A DNA stretch of 64,000 bases from Thozetella sp. PMI_491. Its lineage: Eukaryota > Ascomycota > Sordariomycetes > Chaetosphaeriales > Chaetosphaeriaceae. This document shows, piece after piece, positions 21,277 through 32,600 of this stretch. The notes beneath the pieces are model-generated. The model searched no databases. It was given only the letters and a program-made list of their open reading frames with translations, and was not told where the DNA came from. The stretch spans positions 855,272-919,271 of the forward strand of contig MU270033.1 of assembly GCA_021432635.1 (NCBI GenBank). Reading direction: 5' to 3'. A program made the position numbers and the translations under genes. Every line of letters begins with the position of its first letter. The stretch's first letter is position 1.

Positions 21277-24200
21277 CCTGGGCCGCGTCGAGTCTGACAA
21301 CGAGATCGAAAACGTTTGAATAATCATGGCACGAATAGGACTTGGGAAAACGCCAATGGCTCCTCTCAACTGTCGTGGTAGTGGACCACGCTCATCCGGG
21401 CGCATCCGAGAGCTGCGATCATGCTTGGCTAGCATAGACAATGCACACACCCCCCTTTCTAAATGTCAATATTTGGCGCCATCATGTAAGTTTTCAATAT
21501 CACCGAGCGTGCCACCACACTCTAATGGGACGTCGGAGGGGAGCAAAAGCGACGCTGACTCTCACGAGGAAGCCACAGCCGTAGAGTCCCTAGGAGGGCG
21601 ACTAGGATGGTAAGAGCGGCCATAGTTACACTGGAACTACCCAGACTCACGCTGGCTTCCTACTTAAGAAGTCAGATCGTGGCCGAGGGGGCCGTACAGA
21701 CCCGAGATCGATAGTCCTGCGAGGCGAACAGGTCTGCATGAAGCAACCAGGGAAGAAGACCTGTAGCCCACCATGAAAGCACAGCAACTATCGATGTGAG
21801 CCGTCTCGAGCTGCACGGCGGACGGAGCGAGGTGCTTGTGGCCACCCCCTTCGGCTAGCACCCCAGGACAGCACGAGAGTCCCTGGGGTGGTAGAGAGGG
21901 AAATTGGAAAGGACTTCCTGCCGTGTTTTAGATGCAGGAGGCTGCGCGTGTTTGGTAAGGGGGGCCACGCTCTCCTCTGTCCTACCGCCGTGCCTGCGGC
22001 TGTGGGGAGGAGTAAAGGCACAGACGGTGCAGTGGTCCTGCGGTCAGACTTTGACCGGGCAGGTCAACGCGAGGGAGAAAAAAAAAGGATACTAGGCGTC
22101 TACTACGTAAACATCGGAGCCAATCCCGGAGGCCAACCGCGGAAGCGCTGTGTCCGGGCGTATGACCTCATTCTTGCCCTTCGGCCAGGGCGGCGGCATG
22201 CAAAGTCTGGTTCGTCTAACGCGTGCAGTGCGGCTGCTTGTCGACTATCGAATGTCGCGTAATCAGTCGCACACAGGCCAAGGGTCCCAGGGTGGCCTAG
22301 CCTCGAAGGATCGGGCAGTTCCCAGCCCACTCTGATAACAAAATGGCCGCAACAGCTACGATTGGCTGAGATATGTCTCGCCTATCCGGCCCGTTCTCCG
22401 CTGGGGGAACTACCGATGCCATGCGAGGCGTAATATTAAAACGAGCTGCTCGCCCTGGTCGGCGGGAGGTGGGACGCGAAGGGGCTGAGGGTACGTTCGC
22501 GGCAACAAGCGCGTAGAAATTAGGGACCGCGGCAGCGCTCGCTCGCATTAGCATTAATAGCTTGCTTGGTGCAGGAATTAAACAAAAATCACACCTAACG
22601 CGGCCTCCCTCGGCAATGCACCCGCACGATGTGGAGGCGGCTGGTAGAGACACGGCTCGCGAGGCAACGGAAAGCTTCGACAGCTGACCTTGGGAGCGAG
22701 AAGCCGTGACCACCTTGTCAAGCCTCCATCGACAAGCCCCCTGCGGTGTAACACCGTCACTGCTCTTCGGACCCGCGAGAAAACCGACTGGTCCCGACCG
22801 CCCGAGAAAGGAATGTGGATGGGCTGCCTGCAGGGCCATTGCCACATGTTCCATCCCGGAGCGGGAGCGTCCACTTTCGAGCTAGTGCTCCGGGGCTGGA
22901 GCAATACACACCCCCAGCGTACCTAACCCATCCTCTGCAGTCCGGTTAAGGGTCGTCTAGTCTATAAAGATAGTCGTCCGGGATTCCTTCTGGCGCGGGA
23001 CCTGGGGAAGCATAAAAGGTTAGGTCGAATCGGCATGTAGGGCGTGTTGGTTGGTCGAGCTGTCGTATGCGCCGCAAGAGTGCGCAGGTCGAAGTGGAGC
23101 GACACGAGGTCAGACGAAAGAGAGAAATGCAAGGATAGCAAGCAACCAAGAGACCAAGAGGTTGAGGGTGCGTCCGCGCCCGCCCACCTGCCCGGGCGGC
23201 CTAGTCCCCGCATCCAAAGTCAAGGAGGGTCAGGGCGTAGGTGTTGAGACTCTGGTTCTGCCTGCATAGCGGCCCAGGCTCCTGTCCCCTTACCCGTGTC
23301 ATTCTAATAATATCGCAGTCTATTGGATTGTCGAGTAGGCTCCTGGGCCAATCCGACGGAGCCGCAGGACGGTATCTCTCCAGCTGGTCCCCAAATCCGG
23401 TTCGGCGCGGGACAGTGCGGGGGAGATATAACGGCTGGAGGAACGACGTTGCAGGGGTCGGGGGGTGGCGGCAGATGCGCGTCCGCGCACTACCGCCCCC
23501 GACCACCGCTGACGAGGTTGCATTGCCCAGGAATATCCCGTGTGTAGTCATGCGGGAGGAAGGGTGGAGGGGGCCAAAGCAAGAGGGAAGGGGAGGAAAA
23601 AAAATTTAGGTTGCCCCTGTCTATCGCTTCCGTATGTGCTGTCCTTGCTCACCTTTACGACCTGTACGTGGAATGAACCCTGTTGGCCGCCTTGGACCAC
23701 CCTAGCTCGCCGGTCGTAAGAGGATGGTTGCCAACATACGAGTCACCTCCCCTCCCTAAGCAAAGCGCATACCTGCATGTCGGCAACGCGCCAAGCCTCG
23801 GGCAAGGCGCACACCGACCAGCAGCGTCTGGCCACCTGGTGTGCAGATTATGAGCAAGACCGAGGAAAGGGCGTCAGCGGCTTACCCGGGATCCGAGAGG
23901 TGAGAGCATGTGAGCTTCCGAGCACCCATCCTTGGCGGCTTATTGGTGTCGAACGTTGCGCTGAATACGGGGTTATGCGTATGCTGCGCAGAACTCGTGA
24001 AGCGGAGTCTTAGTTCAGTCCGACGACGTGCGCCGATAGGCCGAGCACAAGGAGGTGTGAGGTCTTCCAGAACTCGAAAGACAACGTTTCCGAGGAGCGG
24101 CAAAGACGGGTCGATCCAAACCTGGGTAACGAATAGATAGAATCCGGGTGGTTTCAGCTGACCTCGCGATCTCATTTCCTATTTTGAATGTGGCTTGCAG

Positions 24201-25870
24201 CCTTTTCGTGAAGATGGTCGGAGATCTCACTCTTATCCGCGGCGTGCATACCCCCAAGTGCCACCGCATTGCGAAGGCGTAGAGAGCCCGATCTGGTCGG
24301 AAAGTGGCTCAGATGGCCCTGAATCACTGCAACGATACGGTGTGATCACTTAACTGTGTCTAGTTACCATGCAGACCGTAGAGTTATGTATCGCGAACAT
24401 TGTACAAGCCTTGCGTTGAGAGGTCACGACTTCTCCGTGGAATTGGGGGACACAATTTCCGGTTCCAGTTTACTTCCTATGCTAAGGCTACGCAATCTGA
24501 AACCATATGGCTGTCTTTAGTCTTGTCCGCGCCGTGGAAACCTAGTTGCACTTGAGTCTAGCGATGCTGTACAGCCGACCATGCCTCATTGGGTTTGCCG
24601 ACCTGTCCATCACGCTCGGTGTGCAGTTACAAGGCCCAATGGGAATGTGGCCAAATACCGCAATTATAACATGGTATCACCTCACCTACCTATCTAAGGA
24701 TCCTTCGTACCCAATTGTCCTCGGGGGCGTGGAGGTGGCCAGGGAACTGTAGTCACCCGTCATCTCCACGGCCCCCTGTTATCCCCCTTTCACTTCATGT
24801 ATCATGTCCAGAGTTTACCTCTGTGACCCCCTCTACCGACCGCACACCGGCCATAGACTCCTTCATTGGAGGTAGTAAAGTTCCGACCCTGGTAAATCCA
24901 CGTGGGGACGCATTCCCGAAGCAGCGACGGGTAGGTGTTCCTGCATCGGCCTCGATCGGGAGAGACTATTGAACGTGGCTGAACGGGTCGCGGTCAATAA
25001 TCCGCCATTGATCGACGGAAGGTATATCACTGGTACCAAGCGGCACAAATCACCCGGCTTATGTACAATATCAGTACCTACTTTCGTCACGGCGAAATGA
25101 CAGCCCCGACTTAATGGTTGCATGTCGACACTGCATGAACCGCTGAAAAGCCTAACTAACCCCTTTGTATCAACTTCTCTGCACCAGCTTCCCTTGGCGG
25201 CTTCCATTTCTGAAGCACGCAAGGACTATATAGTTCCATCGCGTCGGGTCACTCGGGACGACGTTCCCTCCCGTCCCAATATATGACCTCATCAAGCGAA
25301 GTTTCTTTCCGAATCTCGATGTTCGGTGGCCAACCGACCAGCACCTGCTCGTAGTCACAGATCACGAACTACCTAGTCTCGTAGCCCACATATACGGGCC
25401 ACTCGGGCATCAGGCTTCACGTATTGCGTCTTTGGTTCGAATAGCTTAACTAGTGGAAGTGGCTTGCAGGCAGCACTCTGCTTTCGATATAAGCAGCTTT
25501 GTCGACGGAGGCGAGCACCGGTGTCTCCGCTCCGCCAGTGATGCTTGCCAGGATTCTTATTCAAGCTCCTGGTTATTCAACAGGGTTCGCTGTAGCACTC
25601 ATCCCAGCACCAACCTTATGCCACACATGTTCTCCCCTCTTTTGCCGCACCATCTTTTTGACAAAAGCATGAAATACGAGGCAAGATCGAGTAAGGTATA
25701 TTGGAACCTTGGCGTTTGGCCAAATGGACATTTTTGCCATACGACATGCTGAAAAAACATAGGCTTGTACAAGAATGGCTACGTACCCGGCATCTCCAAC
25801 TCTATTTACGAGCCTACGCCCTATTTCTATTACAGCGTCCTCCTCATTTTCCCTCTCCACACCTTGACGT
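21277..25870. other. Long region without a recognised gene
   Basis: About 4.6 kb contain only short frames on both strands (the longest about 185 codons at 22297-22854 minus), rich in Arg, Pro and Ser as expected of noncoding GC-rich DNA. No domain, splice chain, transposase motif, long terminal repeat or tandem array could be recognised by eye. It may hold a lincRNA, decayed elements or simply spacer DNA. Confidence 0.35.
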
Positions 25871-26881
25871 TCATTGGGTAGCTTGTAGCAAATTGTCGTA
25901 TTCATACAGAAGCTTCCGCCCGCGGAGCATCTCATCCGTCATGGGCTCAATCATCAAGCTCCTTAACTCCATAAACCGTTCCAGGTTGCCCCTTTGGGCG
26001 GCTTTGTGAGCCTTCGACATCAGGTATTTGTCAATCTCTATGTCATATTTTCGCATGAACCGCCCCATAGCATTGTATGCCTTTGGTAGATGATCGATGG
26101 TGCCTGCCTGTGTCATTGTCTTAGACAGCTGCTCCGCCCATTCCGGCGCCACCACGCCCGCGAAGTCAACGTGTTTGACATGGCGAAGCCACGCCCAAGG
26201 TTTGAGCGCAGGGCTGTACCGATTTGCAAACCGGACCTCAGTGCCCTCCGTGCGCCATAAACATTCGCCCAGGATCTCGACCCGCAGATTAGTGAGATTC
26301 AGCAGGTCAGAGAGCAGAACTGACAGCTCGCTGCTAGCTGAGTGGATGGCGCTGAATACCTTCCTTCGATTGGTCTTGTAGTCGTGGTGCATGAACCATG
26401 CACCGGGCTGCATGTTGAGATCAATTACCACCTCAATGTCTCTAAGAAGCTTGAATGGGGTGCCAATGCTATATTCGGGTATGAATTGCGTGATTCCGCG
26501 GATCGTATGCTTCAGAGTCTCATCCCGCCCTAGCTCGTATGAATCCCACCAAGCTCGTGGTTCTGATCTCGAAAAGGTGACCTCTAGGCTCCACGTGTTT
26601 TCCGAGTAGAGAATCGGGAGAGCTTCTCTATATATCCCTCGGCATGTCCGTGTGATTTGAGGGTGCAGGAGGAAGCCTACAAAATCCGCTCGGATGACGT
26701 TGGCCTGCTTGAGAAGGAACCGGTAGATAATGAGTCGTATATCTATTGGAAGATCGAGGAACCTAAAACGCCAGGGTTTCCGGGGTTTTGGAAGATTCCG
26801 TGGGAAGTTTTTCAAATTGAGAGTAACCATGGTGTCTGATATAACCAAGGACGGGTGTGACAAGATGACGATATGGATCAA
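25871..26881 (-). CDS. 2EXR/F-box-like domain protein of unknown function
   Basis: A single exon encodes 336 aa; a second Met at 26830 (MVTLNLKNF) is an alternative and perhaps better start. The N-terminal FLDLPIDIRLIIYRFLL, followed by CRGIYREALPILYSENTW, is the pattern of the fungal 2EXR/F-box-like family, in which a short helical motif precedes a variable scaffold. In F-box proteins such a motif would bind Skp1, but this group is poorly characterised. The remainder is a mixed helical region with no catalytic motif. Such genes are abundant and fast-evolving in ascomycetes. Confidence 0.7.
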   Translation of the reverse strand: MIHIVILSHPSLVISDTMVTLNLKNFPRNLPKPRKPWRFRFLDLPIDIRLIIYRFLLKQANVIRADFVGFLLHPQITRTCRGIYREALPILYSENTWSLEVTFSRSEPRAWWDSYELGRDETLKHTIRGITQFIPEYSIGTPFKLLRDIEVVIDLNMQPGAWFMHHDYKTNRRKVFSAIHSASSELSVLLSDLLNLTNLRVEILGECLWRTEGTEVRFANRYSPALKPWAWLRHVKHVDFAGVVAPEWAEQLSKTMTQAGTIDHLPKAYNAMGRFMRKYDIEIDKYLMSKAHKAAQRGNLERFMELRSLMIEPMTDEMLRGRKLLYEYDNLLQATQ

Positions 26882-27464
26882 GCTGGGCGGCCAGTGTGCG
26901 ACTGGTGGTATAGACCGAAGCTGCTGTGTAGAAGGAATAGTTCATTACTCGGCACGAAACTGCAACGAATAGATACACAATTGAGTTCGTCGTATTCTGC
27001 TAAAGGTGCCGTGCTCTTGCTAGCTTTATTTTAGCAATAGCGTTCTCGTATCCGGTCGGCTAGAGTGGGTGACTCATTTGATGCGGCACAGGCGTGATGA
27101 TTAATGAGTCAAGGCAATGCCAAGATCGCAACTTCAACTGGGTAGAATAACTGGTGGAGCGTGGATAGTCGACCCCGGTTTCACTAGGCCTCAACACTAA
27201 TGCTTTCACAATTGGTACTCTTTAAGCACGCATCGGGTTTGGCCATTTTTCGGTCACCCCCGCAATTTGGGTAGGATTTCTGCAGATCGGAATCGTTCGT
27301 GGGATACTTGCGGGGTTTCAAATTAGAGCTTACCTCTCTCCCCGCATTCTTCACCGCGACATCTGCTACAACCACGAATATGTCCTTAACATGAAATTGG
27401 CAGAAGTCCTGGTCAACTGGCCTAATAGTCAATCAAAGTTTCGCACTCGGTTTGGGGTGAGGCC
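26882..27464. other. Divergent intergenic region, nothing recognised
   Basis: This 583-bp stretch lies between two divergent genes and presumably contains their promoters. The 82-codon minus frame at 27184-27432 has no recognisable feature. Confidence 0.35.
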
Positions 27465-29606
27465 ATGGATTGTAGCTTGAACCAGGGCTTCCCTCAGGCC
27501 CAAGTGAAGTCACTTAAACCTGACCCATCAGCTGTTCCTCAACAGCCTACTTTCCTCCATTGCAAATCGTTTCTCCGGCACGCCATCCTAATTGCAATTG
27601 TATCGATAATATCTCTCTATTATATCCTATCAGGTGTCTTGACCCACACTCCGGCGACTGCTACGAAATTTCTGGACAACAATCTGATTCCTACGGGCGA
27701 TCGTACATGGAGAGTTGATCGGCTGGTCCAGCAAGCGACTATCGAACTGCAGTTTCCGCTCGGCCTTGGTTTTGTATTGGATCCAAAAAATGGCCAATAT
27801 GTTCTTCCAAATAACGCGTCCCTTTCCCCTCTGGAAGGTTTTGGGGTGGCTTGGGTGCTCCCAAACTCGTCAACGTCGAGCTCTCCAGCCTATATGATTT
27901 CTGTGGACGGTCCCGTCTCCATCCGATTCGATAAAGATGCCTGGATTTGTATCGTGACGGTAAAATCGGACTCTGCAAATATCACAGCACACAAAGCACG
28001 CCCTCACGCAGATATACACGGCGATGAGTTCCTCCTAGACTTCCCAGGCGGCGATACCCTGGCAGACGCACTCGCTGGGTTCTATGTATGTGATCGCATG
28101 TCCTTCTTATCTATAGACGGTTAGGTGTTCTTTCGTACATGTCTAATCAGCCGGAAAATGTAGTGGGGTACAATGCTGCCATCCGTGATTGAACGCACGA
28201 CTGCCATCAGCTATCCCCTCTCAACTGGCTTTGTCATAAGCACTCTGGCGTCAATGTACGTTGGTACATACCCCGATGTCGACCACGAGTTCCAGATCAA
28301 AGGTCGTATCGCCATGGGGGGCTCGATCGATCTTGCAATCGTGCGTCGCATGTTGGAGCTGGAGTTGAAGCTTATTCGTGAGGATCCAACCCAGCAACAC
28401 CGCGCGCCGTGCGCCTTACAGCCAACCGGTGAGCGCGAGTATCACGTACGACGCAACAGTGAGGATGATAAGACCAATGCCAACATGTTTCTCGTCACTG
28501 GCAATATTGAGTTGCTGGAATCGGTGTGGCTCTATATCGCACGTACCAAGGATCTCGACTGGCTACGCGCCAACATAGAAGATGTTGAAGGTGCAGCGTG
28601 GCTAGTCGAGTGGCATATAGACCCACTCGGAAGGCTCTGGTCTGATGTATACTACGAGGATCAAGTCATGAAAGACGGGCGTGAAACTATGTCCGCTGCG
28701 CTTGCCTCTCGTGGGTTCGGGCTTCTTGCGCAACTCGAAGGTCTTTTGAAACGCAATGACACGGCATCACGATACCGCTCTTTAGAGAAGGAGCTAGCAA
28801 CAACACTTGTGAAACCTCTTCCCCTCGGATACTGGGACGCTAAAAACGGTCGCTTCATCGACTGGGTTGATCAGTCTGGCGTTGCCCACGATCATATTCA
28901 CTTGTTAGCCAACATCCTCCCGGTTATGATGGGAGCAACGGACGAAGCTCAAACAAAAAGTATTCTGTCCCTAATAGACAGCAAACTCCATTACTTTCAA
29001 CGCTTCCCTACCTTCCTCGCTGTTGATATTGCCGACTACACCGAGGGCGAGATTGGAGACGGCGGGCCGTATGATCTATGTGCTGCGGGCCGGTATTGGG
29101 CTTGGGATGCTGCTTTCTGGCAGTGGCGGCGGAATGGCAATGTGCTTCGCAGCCAGCTCGAGGCAGTGGCTGCCGAAGGTCGAAAAGATGGTTACATCAT
29201 GGGCGAACGCTATGACATGGACTATATCTACTACGTCGATGGTGTGAATTGGCACGGAGCCGCTCACTACTACGAATACCCTTGCGTCTATGCCTGGGTT
29301 CTCATCCATGAGTTCCTTGGAGTCCGTCCGTCTCTCACCGCAGATCTCGAGGTTGCTCCTCGGTTGGTTGACAGAGGCTCGGTCACACTTAACCAAGGAG
29401 GTTACCGATTAGCTTACAACTACCAGCGCGAAGCCTTCACCCTGAAAAATCTAGCGAATGCGACTCGCGTATTTAGCATTGACCTCAGAGCCCTGTACCC
29501 AGATGCTTCGTCTTTTCGAGTGGAAGGAACCGGAGAGACGCTACTCGAGGGAAACCACATACATCTCAAAGCTATGGAAGTAGTCGTTATCAAACCGTTC
29601 CAATGA
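27465..29606 (+). CDS. Membrane-anchored protein resembling six-hairpin glycosidases
   Basis: Exons 27465-28085 and 28164-29606 (78-nt intron, GTATGT donor, phase 0) encode 687 aa. A single hydrophobic segment at about residues 39-59, after a short cytosolic tail, suggests a type II membrane protein with the bulk in the secretory lumen or outside. The large C-terminal region is rich in aromatic and acidic residues arranged as in (alpha/alpha)6 glycoside hydrolases: AGRYWAWDAAFWQW, YYVDGVNWHGAAHYYEYP and YAWVLIHEFLGVRPS. Several N-glycosylation sites are present. I cannot assign it to a numbered family, and catalytic acids cannot be fixed by eye. A role in cell-wall or glycan processing is possible. 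Confidence 0.72.
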
Positions 29607-29624
29607 AATCGGCACCATCTCCCT

Positions 29625-32600
29625 TTAGTTTCTGAATAAGTCCAAAATTTCCTGCTTCCCAGTCTCCGCGGCCACATCTAAGCTGGACCTCCCCTTGTTA
29701 TCCTCTGCCAAGGGATCTAGACCCTTCTTTACCAACCACTCAAACACCTCTCTATCTCCTTTCTTTACCGGACTACCCGCCAAAGCGTGTAGCACAGTCT
29801 CGCCAGTCTTCGTATTCCTCGTTTGAAGATCCAGCTTGTCACCTAGGAATGCGTCCCAGAAACGAATTGTCCGGCACTGCTCTTCACTATCCGGAAGCTC
29901 TGAAAGTCGCGAATTCCCCTGCGGGACCAACTCCCTCCAGCGTACCTCATGATGAGACATATGCACTGCCTCGCGGTTGAGCACAAACACAAACCACGCA
30001 GGTGTGCCCGTGTGGTCGACCGCGGTGGGCTCCCAGCCGTCGCACGCAATTAGCCGCTCGCGCAGAGCAAGGCACTGAACCGTGTGGTCCGGGGCAGTAG
30101 ATTCGCCCAGTCCCCACCCGCCCGGGCACAAAGTGAGGTTGTCAATGGGGCGGAGGTATATGTCAAAGCACTGGGAGAGGATGTGATGTGTAGGGGATAT
30201 CTCGGACAGATGTGAACCCGGGCGGGGCACTGCGGGGGGCCTGAAGGCCCCGAGATCGAGGAGGCGGAGAGCTACAGCGGGACGGAGGCTAGAGAAGGCG
30301 AAATCAAGCGGCTTGTCGCCAGGACGATGTATGGGCAAAGGGGTAGATTTGGTCGACTGGAGGGCGAGGGAAAGGATCTCTGGAGAGGGGGGGTCTGATA
30401 AGAGGGAGAGAATGCGAGAAGAAGGCATGTCCTGATTAAGGAGCATGATGTGCTTGAGAAGGTAGTTAGCTCGCTTCAGAAACAATTCCAGCGATAGTAG
30501 AGAGTAAGAGATAAGCGTTGGAAGAAGAGCACCCACAAATATGTTCATTCCCTCATCATCTGTCGCTGTGATATCCGCGCCCAGCTTTAGCAACCGGGCG
30601 TGAAACGCCGTACTATCGACCTTCGGCAGGAAGTTAACGTTCCAGCCACTCTTGGCCGCACATGACGCTAGCAAAGGCGTCCTTCCACGCCCGTCGCGCG
30701 TCTCCCAGTCCAGCCTCTCAGCGTATGCTGGTTCAAAAAACACGTTTATTAGACCCTCGTCAAATCCCCCTCGGCGAAGGACACTGTGCAAGAATGGCTC
30801 AGAAGCATCGCGTCGGTTTTCAGAGGGTAGGTTCACAAACGGGTCGGCACCGTTCTGAAGCAGGTACCGGACCATGGCAATGCGCTTCCTCGCTTGCTCC
30901 GGTGTATCCCCTTCATTCTTGATGCCTCGTCGAGAGTTTTCCACGAAGGCTCCGACGAGGGGATATCCATTGCGGGCAAAGCTCTCTGCGTTTTTCCAAG
31001 GATGCTTTTTGCCGTCCAGCGGTAGGTTGAAATCCGCTCCATAGCTCGCAGCATATTTCATTAGCTCAACATCCATGGCCTGAATAGCCTTGTGGACAAG
31101 GCCTTGGCGAAGGGCTTCCGGGGAAGCCCCTGCTCGGACAAGTAAATCGACAATGTCAGGGTCCGCCACTAGATCAAGGCAGGTCGTACCCTTCTCACTC
31201 GCCAAATTTGGATCCGCGCCTAGTTCCAAGAGCAACTCGATGAACTGCCTCCTCCACCGACCCCCTAGAGACGGATTGCACGCAATGATAAGAGGCGTTT
31301 CGCCGTCTAAATCGCGTATATTGACATCCGCGCCGTGGCCCACAAGGTATCGGATAGCCGATAGGTGCCAGTAGTCTTGTTCAAGGGCCATGTAACCGAG
31401 GGCTGTCAGAGCGCTCATCTCGCGGCGATTGCCAGTGAAGTAGTTGACTCGCATTTCGCGAGCATTTGGGTCGGCACCGCAGCGCTCCACGAGCACCTTG
31501 AGCATTTCGAGGTTGGGGTAACGCCGTATGCAAGCCTGATACACCAAGGGTTGGATGCGACGGCCGAAGACAGGGCTCTTGACAAGATCACCCAAAGTCC
31601 ACGTAGGCGCAATCTTGAAGTGATTGACCTGGAAGGGGGCCGTCATGCGAACGGCCCACTCGTCGACGATGTTATCGGAAGAATCGTGACAACGGGCCAA
31701 GGGCCCAAGCCGCTCGACAAAGGACACCAAGCCGCTTAGAACAGCTGTCTGGACAAAGCTCGGCTGAGGGTGCGGGGTGAAATCTCCTCCAACAGGGCTG
31801 GTCTTCATATTCCAGTTCGGCTCGAATGGAATCACGCGGAAAGGAGTGGACAAGTTGGCATGGTTTTCCAGAAGCCAGTCAACATCTCGCACGCTCATTT
31901 CCTTCATAAACATCACCGGATTCTTCAGCAGCTGCTGCTCTTCCTCTTTCTCCCTCCCCGAGATGGCGTCCTCTACCACACCAGGCCATAATGAACTTCT
32001 TTGCGTTTCTTCAATCTCCGTAGAAGGTCCAGTGTCCATAAGCGCAACTAGCATGGGACCGCATTGCGAGTTGCGGGCAGCTGTGTACATGGTATCGTCC
32101 GCCACAGCTCCGGCTGAAACAAGCTTCCGTACCACGGAATAGATTGCCTCACCTGGGGCCTCCAGCCAAGGGGCATGGAATACTCGGAAATCGGCAACTG
32201 TCTTGCCCATCAATCCAAATCGTAATTCCGGAAGGCTGCCATCTGGCCGACGCCTTTCGTCAGTGCCGTAAGGCAGCTCAACGTAATACGGGCGATATAT
32301 ATCGGTGTGCAGCTGACGCGCCGGCGTATTGTCCTCGGTTATCTCGAGGTGCTCGACCCTGTCCCAGTTGGCCTGTTCTGCGGGAAAGATGGCGCATGCA
32401 TGCAGTGGGCTTTGATTTTCAAAGTCGCGAGCATTCACGTTGGCACCAGCATCGAGCAGAGCGCCGACCGCCTCTACCAAACCAGATGTGCATGCGTAAA
32501 AGAGCGGTGTGCGGCCGAGGGAGTCGGGTGCATGAAGGAGATCGTTTGGTGCATGGTCAAGAAGGAACAGAATCGACGAGGTGTTACGAGCGATGCAGGA

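Noticed and set aside
22297-22854. 185-codon minus-strand frame in the gene-poor stretch
   Set aside because: Composition is Ala/Arg/Pro/Ser-rich without any motif, and two other frames overlap it; nothing distinguishes it from chance.
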